A stretch of 64,000 bases of DNA from Phytoseiulus persimilis (GCA_037576195.1 CM075102.1:45814745-45878744); one strand, 5' to 3'; shown: positions 1 through 21,982, numbered from the stretch's first letter. Made by a program: numbers and translations. The notes: generated by a model not told the origin, from the letters alone.

Positions 1-3000
1 TCGACAGTTGGTCGACCAAAACCCGCAAACAGTTGCGGCGAAAAGTCTCGACGAAAGGATTGAATCGGGCGGCCACCCATATCTAGAAATCGGAACTACG
101 TTTTGAATAGGAAAGCTCCAGGCATATGAATGTTTAGCCGTGCCGCTCACGGTGAAATACGGGTGGCAGCAGCAATCATTAAGCGAGAAACTATAGCGGT
201 CCTCCGGGATAGGTCGTTTGACACTCGCCTTCAAGAACAGTCGCCGAAACGGAGCCTATGGCACATCCGTTTAAGGGCATGCGTTCAGTTACGAGCTAGT
301 TCGGAGTGGCTTCCCGTAATTCAAACGGACGCGCGTCTGGTCGAGCTGACTTGCACGGCCGTTAAAGTTTTCTGCCCGAGACTGTCACCCGGTACAGGAG
401 CTGAATATTTCGACGAACGTATATTGCTCATGGCTCCTGATTCCTATTCATCAGTTTGATGAAGACCTATTGAGAAATGAATTGTCCGCACCTCGGGGAG
501 CTCTCAAAGGATAAGTCCTCGACTTTTCCGCTGGATTCCTAAAGATTCGATGACAGCGAACGAGAAATTAAGCGCGTTTCGATGGGTTCGGCTCTTCAGT
601 CTACTGTTCGAGGCGTGTCATGTTCGCACATCCGGACGTGACCTTTGCGGGTTCCGGTGCACCTTTCCCCGGCTATGACGTGGCATCTACGACCTCGTTC
701 TACGCACTTGTTGTTATTGTGTCCCTTGACATCATATTGCCCAGTGGCTTCTCTCGGAATGCTGAGCGAAGGCCGTTCCCGCTATAGAGGCTTCCCAAGT
801 CTCGTCGTGGAGTCCGTGTCGGATTGGCTAGGATACCGGAAGGCCGATCCCAGGTTGTTACTCGGCGTGGGTGACGAAATTGGCGGGCTTGCGACTGTCG
901 CATTCTACGAGAGTGAAAAATCGGTTCAGATGGTCGGCCGATTACATTTCAGATCCGAATTTCTGCAGCATATCGGACGGCTCCGAAGGTTCGCCTCGTT
1001 CTGATCCTACCGGCAGTATTCCAAACCAATGAACACCCTCCGCGGGACATCACGTAGTATGTTGAGGGCAGGAGTTGAGAATTTTCATCTGTGGAATGCC
1101 CTCGTATAGATAAGAAGCGACTCACTCCCATCAGTCGGACTCCCGTTCGCTCCCTTGCTCCGCCGTTTAGCCGTTTGGTCATATGCGATGGTGATACGCA
1201 TTCTACTTCGTCTGCCTGCTCCGTTTGGGTGGTGTCGTTGATCTCCGGCCATTGTAGTGGTGAAGTGGCGTTGAGCCGTTCTTCCAGTATTTCGGTTCCA
1301 GAGGAGACACCAGGCGCGTGGGCAGGCCGATCGGGCAGCGCCGCATATGACGATGACGGGTAGTTCGACTGAATGCCACACTACGAAAAGCTAGTTAAAA
1401 CTCGTAATCGTTCAAGAAATGGCAGATGGCTCAACCAGTGATTGAAAGGAGAGGATATTCGAGCTCGGAATGGAACTATTCGTGGACTGAAAATGAATTC
1501 AATGCATCTTCAGGAAGAATCGAGGGCGCAAGGGACGCTTTTGTCGTTGCCTCGGTGTGAGAAGGCGAAAAAGCGACCGCTCCTGGAGCTTCAATCTTGG
1601 GATCCAGGGTTGTTTTTCTGTGAACGCCAAATATATCGCTATATCCCGGGAATCCAATGGACCAGTCAATTAGATTCCGGGAACCTCGAGCATTGCTAAG
1701 GGCTCTTGTACTTTAACCTGTCAACTCATCGAAGCTGGGTTCCGCTCTCAGGCTCATGATGCATCTCCGGGTACTCCATTAGGATGACCCGCGCCGCGTG
1801 ATTCACGATGGTCGTCTTCCCTGACTGCTTGGAGGCAGTCCTCGTCCATTTAAATGGGAAGAGAAATACGGTGGAGCCTGACGAATCTACTGATTCCAAC
1901 TTGAGATACGATCATGTGACGATATAGCAGTGTGACGATGATCGAGCGCAGCCTCTTGAATCTCTCGAATCGTTGGAGCCCCGAATTCGATGCTTCGGGA
2001 GTTCGATTGTGTTGCATAACGTGAATCACAGATATGGCGCGATGACGTCGTTCCTAGCAAACGACCGGGCCGAGCGAAGGGAAGCGCAACAGAGTACTCT
2101 GAACTATGGCTCCGTTGTTTCAGTTCAATAAATACTCAATCGCTGTTCGCTGCTCTGTATGCCACCCGCTGCTGCAGCAACCGCGGTGTGAGCCTCCGCG
2201 ATGTACGAGCTGGATCGTTGTCAAGGAAATCGCTGTCAGACGATTCTGCGCACTGAGGCCATAAATCGGGTGGAAAACAAAAGTCATCCTCCCGAGCTGC
2301 TGTTGAACAAGTTTCCCTCCCGCGATTGCAGTCTCTAATTCTTTCGCAGTACATGATTCACTGATCGCGCTTCTGAAATACGTTTACAACGGGATGAGCG
2401 CGTCGACGTGAGCCGCTGCTGTGAGTCAGAGTGGTGGAATGCTGCGCAGAGCTCCAATGTAGAATGTGACAGTGAATTTTTCGTATCGAAAGCAAAGCGA
2501 GAAAATACGTCGGATGTCGCTTCTGTTCCGCCTCCGACATATTTCCCGGATGCGAACCCTCTCTTTTGAGATTTGAACTTTACCTAATCGGAGTTCCTTC
2601 TCCAAGCCTGAGCCCCGGAAGCACTTGTCAGCTGAACGGAGGCATTCGAGGCAGCATTCAAAATAACATGAGACTCCTTTCTCTTCTCCTAATTGAATTG
2701 TGCCCCTGATCACTATCAGTGGAGCAGTCGGCGAGTCGCATTGGGACCTCGAACGAAGCCTCGAGACTTCGTTTGTCATCGAATGCACACCTGCTGTGTC
2801 GGATGATGCTCACCTCGGAGCTATCGAAGCGTGCTTCCCGATGAGGAGCGACAACGCGATTCGGCGAGGAGACCCGATCGACAACAGCTGCTAGATATAC
2901 GAGGGTCAAAGTGTGATTTGGGGTACCTCAGCTGTGGATGGGGAGCAGTCCGCTTCGCTGCCGGTGAGGGATTTCAGAAAGCAAATTGCTGACCCTCAGA

Positions 3001-5529
3001 CGGGCTCCTCATGCATCCACTCCCCGGACAATGGCGTTCCGGAATTAGCAACATTTCGAGGAAAACTCAGGACCAATCGTCCCTGATCAGCGCTTCAGAG
3101 GGGTTTCAACAGAAATCCGATTTGGAGTGGAAACATTTTGAACCTATTCGTGGTCCAAAGAGTTCACTATGCAAGACTGATTCTGCTCGAAACTGAGCTA
3201 ATCCCAAGTCTGCGCTCGTCCTTGGTCCGGGGGACAACCCTCACCACCATCCTGGAGGAGACGCGGGAAGCTCTGGGGGACTCGAGTTCCAAGGTTCCGT
3301 CAGACGCTAGTCTTGGCCGGCCAACGGATCCAAGCATTATGAGAGGTGGCTGGTGCGCTGTCTGGCAACCGCATGGGTCGGTCGCTCCGCCGTTCGGTCG
3401 GTCGGTACGTCCGTCTGGGTGGCCGACTTGACTGGGAGCAGCTTTTGCTTGGCGCACGTTTCGAATAGCCACACCACCAACGCAGTTTGGGGTCCCGCGC
3501 GGGCGGAGGAGATCACAACGAAGGAGCGACAAAACGGACAATGGGCCCAATTCACGGCACAGCATAGCCACGATGGTGAAGCCGCGGAAACGACGACAAG
3601 CTTCACTTCCGAGGCTTCATGAGGGAAATCCCTCGAGCGAGAAAGCTGGCGGGAACTGGGAGCACTCGATGCCTGTGCGAGGTCGAGAATTCCAGACGCA
3701 TGGAAACCCCTAGCAGAGAAGTTCTGCGCTGAGCTGAACATATTGGCGTCACTCGAGGGAGCGGCACAGCCACCCTAAAGTCTGGGGCTATCCGATTCCT
3801 GCATCGAGGCTCACTCACGTGTATTCCTGGAGTCCAGTTTGTCAACATAGGTCACTTGAAGTCCAGACCGACCAGCCATGGCCTCGCAGACGCCCCGGAG
3901 AGCGTCATCTGTTTTCCGAGAGTCAGCTTTGACTGGCGAGTCAAAATACCATCCAGAGAACTCGCTCGATGCGAGGCTTTGGAAACCGCAAGCTTCCCGT
4001 TGATACCCGGCTTCCCGTCGAGAGCCATCCACCACCAACCGCGGGTTCCTGGGAGACGAGTACTCCGAGGTTGAATACAAGAATCAAACGCAAATGGAAA
4101 ACATGAGAGACCACACGCAACTGTCCCCCACAGCCTCGACCGTGGAACGAGAGCCCGGAAAGGTGAACTCAGGAGACGTGGCTTCGTGGAGAAGTTGGAA
4201 TCGGGAAACAGTCGTCTGCAACGGTCGCGATAGGCCATCTCTCCGGATTCACGATATTCTCTGAAAGGCGAATCCGTATCGTCCTTTCAAGAATTTGGAA
4301 TCTACGTTTTATTCTGGGAACTCAGTTCTCCCGATCGATCAGCTCTCGCGTCGCGCGCAGTGGGAGCTCGTTTCTCTGGTCCTTCTGCAAAACGAACAGA
4401 AACGGCAAGTGGACAAAACCGTGCAGGGATCCACAAAAAATCGTCGAATCTCTTTTTCATTCGATTCGGGTGTCACAGGCGTGGGCAGTGTATGCTGGGC
4501 CAGACCGGGGACGAGTGTTAACGACAATAAATTCTATTATGCATCATCATGATGATTATTTCATGTTCCCCCGCGCATTCATTCAAACTCGGACTCGTCT
4601 GCGACCTGCGAGGATCCACTCCGCACCGCGGCCAGCAAGTGAAAATCTATGTTGGAACTTGAGCGGTCGCGAATGATGCCTCGATTGGCTCCACGCGCCG
4701 AAGGCAGTGTTTCAACTCCGCGAATCAAGGAGCCCCTTACTTGTCACACGGTTGTGTAGCAAAATTTAAAGCTGGCTCTCGGGACAATTTCAAACGCTCC
4801 GAAGCCGCATCGAAGTCGGGACCGCTCAGTTTTGCAAATTCTGTCGGATGGCACGTGGGTAGTCTGGCGCGAGATCTGGAACGAAGAACGCGCGAAAGAA
4901 TACAGCTATCGTCCCCCGTGTGCGGAAAAGTTTCATCGTTGAGCATGCTCTTCGCTTTCAGCGTTCACATAGCAGCTAGCGATGCTCTCAATAGCTCCAC
5001 TAGCATGCGGGAGTGCATTCGGGCTCGATTGATTATCGCTGCTCGACACGAAGTTTTTTTCTGGTCGACGATTTGTAGGGATCTCGCCCTCGATTCATGA
5101 GTTGCTGGAGAGTATGCGTTGGGCGCTAGCCTGGAAGCTATGGTGCGAAAAATCGCGGACGCCACCGTGGCGTTCAGCGTGGGACGAACAGCAGCGCACT
5201 TGTCATCTTCGCCGTCAGCAGTGGCGCCGGCGATATCGATCGTTTTCCCATGATGAAGATGCGTCATAATTGTAGGTTTCATCTGACTTTCTGTGATCGG
5301 ATGCGGAGAACTGTTTGAACAAACACTTTAAACAGCCAGCTGTCGATCAGCGGCGTCGATTTGGGCGCAATGAAATCATCTGGTGGTTGCGTCGTTTCTC
5401 CCCTCGTGAAGCCACCCCCACTATGTTGACGGACGAGCTCAGCTCGATTTAGTTTCGGTCAAATCATCCGAAGCTTTCTGAGTAGAAATTCCACAGAAAT
5501 GACCTAACGAGTCCACGATTCCTCCACAG
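1..5529. other. Region without recognised exons; probable upstream intron or 5' region of the myosin gene
   Basis: No stretch here translates to a protein I recognise on either strand. The myosin exon starting at 5530 is internal: it has an acceptor site before it and opens at the TYSGLFC motif, so the N-terminal exons must lie upstream. I looked for the expected SH3-like N-terminal motifs of myosin II (for example KKLVWVP or a DMAELTCLNEA-like stretch) and did not find them, so they probably lie left of the window. The longest frames (134 codons, about 3167-3741, minus) overlap GGTCGGTCG-type short repeats and look like chance. A 14-bp perfect palindrome (ATCATCATGATGAT) lies at 4543-4556. 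Confidence 0.5.
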
Positions 5530-14081
<8,552 letters not shown>

Positions 14082-17000
14082 AAGCCTTCTCCGCTTCCCT
14101 CTGTTGAGAGACAGCGGAGCTCCCTCGTGGAAAATGAATTCGTTGTCTGCAATGATGCCAAGTGACTTCAACTTACTACGTAATGTAATGCAATGCCAAC
14201 ACGACGAAGACGAAACATGGAACGCAGATATGCTGAAGACGACGGGACGACTGTTATCCAACCTTTTTTCGGAAAGATTGATTGCCACCTGAGACAATTG
14301 GGGGAATTTCTTTGACTGAACTTTTTAATATAAATTGGTCATCTTTATAACGCTATAGGAATGGCGCGATCGATTCTCATGAACTCTTCACAGGCGACGG
14401 GTCCGTTAACTAGCTGTGCTTCTTCTACGGCTTCCATTCGTTTCCCCCATTGTCAGTCCCGGTTCCCGGAGTAAAGGCCTTATTTACTGACCGAGGAATT
14501 CGCACACGGCCGTCATCGTCCATGGATCGCTATCGATCTGTGGGGAAGACTGCTGCTGCGCGGAAACAACTTCCCGGTTTCAAACAGTCACTCGATAAAC
14601 CTGCGGTGGGGGAAGTAGATAGCGAAACAGCATGCCGAGTCGCTTCATCCGATCGTGCACAACTCCGGCGGACATTTTATTCTGTCGCGCAGCGCTGAGA
14701 ATATGACCATCGAAGTCACCATTTTACAAGCCACGCACCTGTGAACTGAGACAGCAATATTTCTCTCTCGGAGGGACTTGAAATATCCTCGAGCATGCAG
14801 AGCGAACCCACGCTGAGCCAACGGACAGGAATAGGAAGAAACCCCTAGCGACGGCCACGCGAAATTTCCGCGACCGCTTCAAAAAGGAGTTTCGTGTATT
14901 TTGAGTCTACAGTATATACACTTGGAACACCTCCTCACCTACAGCGCATCCACAGTGCAAAAGTTGTAGGTTATTTCGATACACTGCTGCTACCATGAAC
15001 ACATCGAAACACCTACCACGTATTGAATTCCGCCTCCGCTATCAAGAGCCGAATCAACCCGCGAAACCAAGTAATTCAGCGTATTCCTGATGAGTTCAGC
15101 GGCGAATAATGACAGTTGTAGCGCATGAACAAATCAATCTAACGTGCTCAAACAAGAAAATCGATGAAGCAATCCGTTGGTGATAATTGGATACAACTTC
15201 TCTGAATTCGATGACGGCCGTTGGGCGGACAATTGAGCTAAGTTCCGGTGACTGCAGCCATTTCTCGAAGAGACTAATCTAGAGCAAGAAAGTCCTCAGT
15301 GACAACCTCCTGATCATAGTTTTAGACGTCCAGTGCAAATCATTCATCATTCGAAGCAAACCCGGGATCTCGCCCCGGTTGCTTTTGGTGCTTCCGTTCT
15401 CCCCGAGGACGGTCAAAAACGCCTGCGTCAGAATTTCACCGCGAATCGGGAGATCGCCGGTGTTCTCAGGCCCTGTCCTTGGAATCGAGTTCGGCGCTGT
15501 GAGCCCCACCGGCTTAGTGAAAGCAATCGGCGACGACACGGTGCTAGTAGCTGACTACTTCTGTCTGGTCAACAGAAGTGCTCAGCTGGATGTCGATCGC
15601 GTCTTGTTCTCGATTCCTCGAGAAGAGCATTCCTACACTCGTAGACACTTTCATGCCGTTTTCTTTTGCCCGATCATTCCAGTCCCTGATCCGCCGCTTC
15701 TGTTAGCAAAACATGGCCATTGGATCGTCGTGTTTCTCTCTTCTGATCTGAAAGCCACCGAGGATTCTGGTTCGTGAATGGAATGATGTCATCAGTGCGT
15801 GCTGCTTTCACACGAACACATACGACTTCGACAGTGCGAGCGCGGATTTGATGTTGGGCGGACGAGTTCCGAGTGGTTCGGCCGCGAGACTCTCTTGTGG
15901 TCTCGCTGCAAAATCATTTCAAGCTTACCTGGCAAGGAGATAGCGAGAACTACGAATAAATTCCTTACGACGTGGTTTCACATTCCTCTGTGTGGATGGA
16001 TACAATATTACTGTCGAGACGTAATTATTTAACCTCCCTTCCTCCTATTATATGGATATATACACGCGAACATGAAGAGAGTTTGAATAAAATGATTGTT
16101 TTCCAGAGGCGCTTGTGTTATGTCTGATCCGGAAACACACTCGATAGACCGAGCAGAGTGTTCTGATCGCCATTAGTTACGGTTCTGAGGCAAGTGAGTT
16201 AGGCTGCGCCAGGCGTATGGCCGAGTGAGGCCGAATCGGAAAGGCTCGAGACTCGAGAGGAAGTCACCACCGAATGACATTCCAAGGTCTCGGATCAGCT
16301 GGGCACACGTTTTTATTTTTAACTCATCGTTTCGCGCCTTGACATTCCGAAGCGAAATCTGATCTCGACCTGTCTTCCTATGACATCGCTCGCCTGTCTA
16401 CGTACTTGATTTTTCTTTTCTTTCATTTCGATCTTCCATATGCACATTTCTCTTCGGCCCAGACCTTCCCATCCACTACAGAGACCGTAGAATTGCGGAA
16501 TAAATCATCATCGAAGAACGTCCGCTTGACAACCTCCGTCCACCTCAGAATTTATTAAGACGTCAGTATTTACAGTGCAGTACAAAGGAACATTGATTGA
16601 ACGAATGATCGTTTGTAAGTGACTTTTTCTACGGCTTGCCGAGTTGGACACAGCGAACGTCCGATTTCCGGGAGAATCAAACTTCTGTTCGCTTCGCTCA
16701 AAACTTTTGCAGGAGTTGTGGGATTCTTCACTGGGGTCGTTTTTGAGCGTCGTTCACTCCCTCTCAGGGCGCCACCATTCCTAAGATAAACTACCATCGA
16801 CCAAGTTAACACAACTACGAGGAACAGACGTCCCTGATTTATTTCTTAGTCGAATCCTGAGGCTTTCGGCTTTCTTGTCTGGGTGAACCGAGAGTTCAGG
16901 TGATGAATTATAAGTCTAAAGGTGAAGTCGATGAAAGTTTGTCTTGGTTTGTCGCCGATTAGTTTCCTTGTAGCTGAGTTCCTGAGCCGCGGGCTTGAAC

Positions 17001-17321
17001 ACTTTCGCATAAGTGGAAGTTCTGACGTTCGTTCACATTCCCATCCTCGCTATTAGAATTTCCCGTCATTCGGCTTCTATCTGAGAATTCCATCTGGCCG
17101 AATTCAGCGATAGCAGCTGGGGCAGAAAGCGACGATCTCGTTTGACCGCTCGTGATCCAGGAGACGTTCTACAGAGTGCAGGATTGCTCGATTCCATTGA
17201 CTGATTGAACTGCGGACTGGGAACCGATCGACCACCAATTATTATTCTCTCTCTCTCTCTATTCGACCGAATTTCTAGCCGAAGTTCAAGATTGCAGCCA
17301 CTAAGGGATGGTGTTTGGAGT
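14082..17321. other. Convergent intergenic region, 3' UTRs of myosin and Miro
   Basis: The myosin gene ends on the plus strand at 14081 and Miro ends on the minus strand at 17322, so both 3' UTRs fall here. On the plus strand AATAAA hexamers occur at 15954-15959, 16086-16091 and 16499-16504; none lies close to the myosin stop. On the minus strand AATAAA (plus TTTATT) occurs at 16838-16843 and 16551-16556, suitable for Miro. A CT-dinucleotide run lies near 17245-17260. The 132-codon plus-strand frame at 15379-15777 and an 86-codon minus frame at 15279-15539 match nothing I know. Confidence 0.5.
16838..16843 (-). promoter_or_regulatory. Candidate poly(A) signal for Miro
   Basis: TTTATT on the plus strand is AATAAA on the minus strand, about 480 nt downstream of the Miro stop codon. 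A second copy at 16551-16556 is an alternative. No transcript evidence is available. Confidence 0.35.
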
Positions 17322-19361
17322 TCAGTTCGCAGTGTTGGCGTTCTTCAAGGTTCTCATGAGTAGAAGTCCCATAACTGTTACTGCAGCAGCCCCCAAGCCG
17401 ACCTTCATCCAAGCGGTGACTTCAGGCGGCAGCTCCATCATCTGGTTCGTGTACTCCCCTATCCAGCTGGGGCGGCTCTGTAGCACATGGACCAGTCGTT
17501 TGAGGTTTGGATATGCTGCCATTGTCGCAAGACGGATATATATATCTTTCGACACTTTCGCTGGCTCGCCGGCCGTCGCGGGGGTTGTAGTGAACATTTG
17601 GGGGGGTGGTAGTTTGTGCAAATTGCAGAACTCCTCTGGCTGCATGGAGTAGTCCTGCTTCACCGGACTCCGATCACACTTAGAAGCCACGACAAGCACC
17701 GGAACTCGACTTTTCTCGAAGTACTTCTTGTATATACGGGCAATGTACTCAAAGCTCTTGGAATTCGACGCATCGTACAACAGGCACACGACGTCGCAGT
17801 GCAGTTCGGGTGGCGTGAGTACATCGTGCATGCTGAAGATATCGATTTCGTGAAGTACCAGGAACTTCTCCTGAGAGTAGACAGGCACTGAGGATATCGT
17901 ATATCGAGGGAGGTGCGCTCGGGGAATTTCGTCCGTCTCCTGAGCAGTTCGGCCGAGGAATCCTTGCAGGAAGGATGTTTTACCCGCGCCTTGAGGCCCA
18001 ATGATGCGACAGTGGAAAACGTTCCGCATTGTTTGCTTCAGCTGCAGATCTAGCTGCTTATCACGAGTAACAGTGACGGCGTCGAGCTGGCTCTCGGAGT
18101 TTGTCACAGACATAAATCCAAGGTAGGCGAAATACTCCATGACTTTCGGAACATCAAGGGCGGCTGTCAAAGTCCACATAGCCATGTAACCCGACTTGGT
18201 AAGGTAGCGGCGTTCGTTCGTTGCCACTGTGTAGATCACTTCTGGTCCCCAAGGCACGACAGGGCAGACGGCGAATAGCTGTTCAAGTTCTCGTGGACAC
18301 AGAGCTTCGTCATGATCCAGATCATGCTTCTCGAATAGCATCTTCAAGAAATTGTACCCTTTTTCAGTCAACTCGGTCGTTGTTCCCGCCGGCACTCGAA
18401 TTTTCGGAAAAAGGTATTCCCTGCTCAAGTAGAGAGAATCATCGTAGCCGAACTTCCGCAGAATGGTCCATGTCGTTTCATGCCGGCCTCGTTGAATGAA
18501 TAATTTATGAAGGAAAAGAAAGCCTGCCAATGTTAGGCCACCAGTTTTCGGATCTCCCTCCTTCTCTCTGACACCTTCGGGAAGCTGACGGGACACCAGC
18601 GCCTTGAGATCTTGCAACGCTTGGGGCTCCAGAGGGGTGTTGAAACACTTCTGTTGGAAACGATCGAGCTCGAAATCGTTGAGTGCACCATCGTTGTTGA
18701 AATCACAAATTCGGAATACCCTCGTCAGAGCTTGCTTGCATTTCTCTGTCAGCTCACGTTCGTGTGGTACATACAGTGGCCCCGTCGGATGCAGAACGGC
18801 CTTTTGGGCGTAGTAAAAAAGTTCGGATATATTCTTCAGCGTTTTCGCACTGCACTCGACGCAGGTTTCCACCTCTTGATTTTGGTTCATGATGGGTAAA
18901 ATGAGCTCCAGCGAAGAATACTCGACCAGGTCAACTTTGTTTCCCACCAACACAACGGGGGTACTGTGCTCCTCTCCCAGGACTCCTCTGATGAGCGGAA
19001 GCCAATAATCCGTGATCCGGTCGATCGTGTCATCGTCCACGACCGAGTAAACGATGCAGATGACATTCGATTTCAGAATTTCCTCTGACAGCTCCTCGGC
19101 CGTCTGTTCTTGATTGCTGAAGTCGACAATATGAGTGGGGACTTTCTCAGGCGTCACGTCGGCAGGTATAGTAATCTCTTCAGCGCGAGGGGGAACATCT
19201 TCGGGGAATTCTTCTCCCACCAAACTGAGGATCAGAGATGTTTTCCCCACTCCTGGCTCCCCGACGAGCAGGATGCGAACATCGCATTTAGTTCCGCGTT
19301 GCCCGCCCCCCATGGGCTGAGACTCACAGTCGCAATCACCGCGACAGTTTTTCTGGCACAT
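17322..19361 (-). CDS. Miro: Mitochondrial Rho GTPase Miro (RHOT), single exon
   Basis: One uninterrupted frame of 679 residues. Order of domains: N-terminal GTPase with P-loop GEPGVGKT (residues 34-41), NKVD and ECSAK guanine-binding motifs; first EF hand around residues 215-230 (DFNNDGALNDFE, all calcium ligands present); second EF hand around 340 (DLDHDEALCPRE, Glu instead of the usual Gly at loop position 6); C-terminal GTPase with P-loop GPQGAGKT and SKCD; C-terminal membrane anchor in the last 28 residues (VGLGAAAVTVMGLLLM). This is the full Miro architecture, which sits on the outer mitochondrial membrane and links mitochondria to Milton/TRAK and kinesin. Two starts are possible: Met1 at 19361, or Met17 at 19313, which gives the short leader (MGGGQRG) more usual in the family. 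The complete lack of introns is notable. Confidence 0.97.
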   Translation of the reverse strand: MCQKNCRGDCDCESQPMGGGQRGTKCDVRILLVGEPGVGKTSLILSLVGEEFPEDVPPRAEEITIPADVTPEKVPTHIVDFSNQEQTAEELSEEILKSNVICIVYSVVDDDTIDRITDYWLPLIRGVLGEEHSTPVVLVGNKVDLVEYSSLELILPIMNQNQEVETCVECSAKTLKNISELFYYAQKAVLHPTGPLYVPHERELTEKCKQALTRVFRICDFNNDGALNDFELDRFQQKCFNTPLEPQALQDLKALVSRQLPEGVREKEGDPKTGGLTLAGFLFLHKLFIQRGRHETTWTILRKFGYDDSLYLSREYLFPKIRVPAGTTTELTEKGYNFLKMLFEKHDLDHDEALCPRELEQLFAVCPVVPWGPEVIYTVATNERRYLTKSGYMAMWTLTAALDVPKVMEYFAYLGFMSVTNSESQLDAVTVTRDKQLDLQLKQTMRNVFHCRIIGPQGAGKTSFLQGFLGRTAQETDEIPRAHLPRYTISSVPVYSQEKFLVLHEIDIFSMHDVLTPPELHCDVVCLLYDASNSKSFEYIARIYKKYFEKSRVPVLVVASKCDRSPVKQDYSMQPEEFCNLHKLPPPQMFTTTPATAGEPAKVSKDIYIRLATMAAYPNLKRLVHVLQSRPSWIGEYTNQMMELPPEVTAWMKVGLGAAAVTVMGLLLMRTLKNANTAN

Positions 19362-21943
19362 TGATGTGTTGATACAGTTCGAATAAGTTTCGTGCTTGCC
19401 TCAGAAAGCGATCGGCTCTTCCTAGCAACCGTCGCCGCAATGTGATCTTGACTCACGCCGCGTCCAACATCACGACAGGTGCACTAGTGCGGTCAGCTAA
19501 CAGAAATCCGACAGAGCGCTCGGAAAACTCAGTTCGGAGCGTGGAGCCTGAAAGTTGTTGGCACACCACTTCGTCCTCTGCAAAGCGATGTCTCCTTCGC
19601 CACCCCAGACACGAGCGCACCGCGGTTCACACACCACACACCACCTCACTCACTCCACCTTGACCGAGAAGTTCTCACAGACATAGGATTTCCAGGAACG
19701 GAGTCATGTTGCACTTCGGAACGTTTGAAATCGTATCAGAGTTCTTCCTCCAGGAGAGATGGGAGGGAAGGTCCACGAGAAGGGATCAAAAACCTTTTCT
19801 CCACTGCTGGGCAGGCAGGCTGGGTAACCTTTGATAGCAGACAAGCTGGAAGACAGCGCTGATGACTATGATTTCTGCTGGAGCAGAGCGGGGCCTGTTG
19901 AGCGTCCGAGTCTCTTAATTTTCTCGTCAGGATACTGCAACTACGAGAAAGGGGGGACGGGTGGCTCCCTTGTGGACATTCGCATCCTAAGCGATGAGGA
20001 TCGTCGGACATGGGATGCGCACACAACGAAATTGATCGTTGCATTATTACAGCCCTCTTCCTCCAGTGCTGGGCGCTCCAAGAGCTCCGACTGACCCGTT
20101 GAGGCATCGATTGCTTCGAATTCGCCCGCGATCTCTTCCCGGCTGGAGTCGAACTTTAACCTGGCGTCTCTCAAAGATCCGAAGCAAAAGCGGCATCGGA
20201 GAGCCGTTCCCCCCTACGGCGTCGAGTCCCTGGGATATCGAACTGCAAGTTTGTACCAGAATCATACACCGACGACATCACTCCAGTGCAGTCTTAGCGC
20301 CGCACTGTGGCCAAAAATGGGGTTCTAGGTGGACAAATGTATTTTTAGCCATTGCGGTCCGCACCGGGCGGCACATCTCAGGGGGACATTTTCGCTTCTG
20401 GCTCTTCCATCAAGGAGCTCAGGTTGATAGGCTATTGCAGAAGTGAGAATGATGAGCTGAAGGGGAGTGAATCACCTGTGGCGAATCAATGAACTACAAA
20501 AGGAGATTCGATGGAAAAACGACGCGGGCTGAGCGGAGCTAATCCCACTCAATTCGTAGATTCATTTCTACTGGGGTAAAATCCAAAACGTTATGCCAGT
20601 GATCGTGAAAACAGAGCGAGAGTTGCATTCGAACCAATAACGACAGTTTTCGCAAAATGATTGACGGTCAATACACGCGATCTAGCGGCTTCGTCAATTG
20701 GAATGCATCCCTTCATTCCGCTTCATGGAGACCTTCCCCTCATCACGATCTCGAACAAGAAACACATTGTTCAAACTCAGGTGAGGCCTCCGAAGTCTCC
20801 CTCCCAGTACTTTGCTTGGATTATCGGGTTATTTGAGAACGCCGGCACCCCAGTGTTGCGGAAATGACGCTAGGAAGTGAATGCAAGTGTGCCACACGTC
20901 GCAAACGATTCGAAATGAAATGATCGCCCACCTGGGGAACCATCTTCGGAGAAAATCGGAGAAAACAGCACGGCAAGAGTGTCGCGTGACGATCAGATGC
21001 GCAAGATACTTCGCTGTGTGAGAGTCGGTGGATCCCCTATCAGCGTAGTCCAATCTTCCGCTCATTTCATCGAAGCGGAGGGTGAATCTGCAGAGTAGCT
21101 GACACAGCTGATCCTACAGAAGACTGACCAGACACCTTATACATCATTCAATAAATCACGAGCCAGGTGGACAGAGTCTAACAATCGCTATATAAACGGG
21201 GAAGAGTTCAAAGTCGAGTCAAAGAAACTTCCAAAACATATTGCAAGCTGTTCAACGCAGGGAAGAGAGGCGATCGTCGGGAGGAGTCCGCTTCAGCATC
21301 TGCAGTTCGTAATGAACCACGGGCTTGACATTCGTGGAGCAAACCTGATCGTTTGCTTTCGAACTCCCTTGACTTTGGCGATGAGCTCTGCTGGCTATGA
21401 GGGATTTTCGTGTGAAATCTAGCGAGCCTCTCCGTTGATAACGAGCCGTCTAATAGCATCGACGTATTGTAAGCGTTACGTGAATTCGCAATCTTCAGAG
21501 CTCGGCGGATGGAAATGAAATGATACGTTGTGCGAAGGATTCGCTCGCGGTATTCCCGTCATTGGTGTTCCCGATGTGTGCTAGCGGTCGATCGACAAGG
21601 CTACCGAGCTCGCGTCGGACTTCCTCTTGAATCCTTGCTCGATTGGCTTTGATAGCGCTGCTGATTATCACTGATTCGAGTTCTCGAAACGCACCTCGTG
21701 GAACTAATGCATCGGCTCCCAGTCCGTATGGACTGCAGGCGTCATGCGCTCCCCATGAGCGGGCGTTGGCGGATCCCAGCGAAATATGGGGAGGGAGCCC
21801 GCTGTGTCAGCGGAGTTTCCGATGGGCTCAAAATACCAACTTTTAAGAGGAAAGAAACTATATCTCCGCGAATTTCCGCAACTAAGTACCGGTGCGGTTG
21901 GAAGCCGGGGAGGATGGGCTAATGCATGGTATCAAACTCGTCA

Positions 21944-21982
21944 AATCCGAGTTGAATCATCCTCTTGGAGTAGGTCGATTCA
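21944..21982. repeat. 39-bp direct repeat, copy 1
   Basis: Begins AATCCGAGTTGAATCATCC and ends GGTCGATTCA. It matches copy 2 at 22240-22278 at 38 of 39 positions (one A/G difference). The unit contains short inverted ends (TGAATC near the start, GATTCA at the end), so it could fold as a small hairpin. Flanks of the two copies do not match. Confidence 0.85.

Noticed and set aside
15279-15777. Overlapping frames on both strands (86 codons minus, 132 codons plus) between myosin and Miro
   Set aside because: No recognisable domain and no supporting splice sites; lengths are within chance expectation for this base composition.
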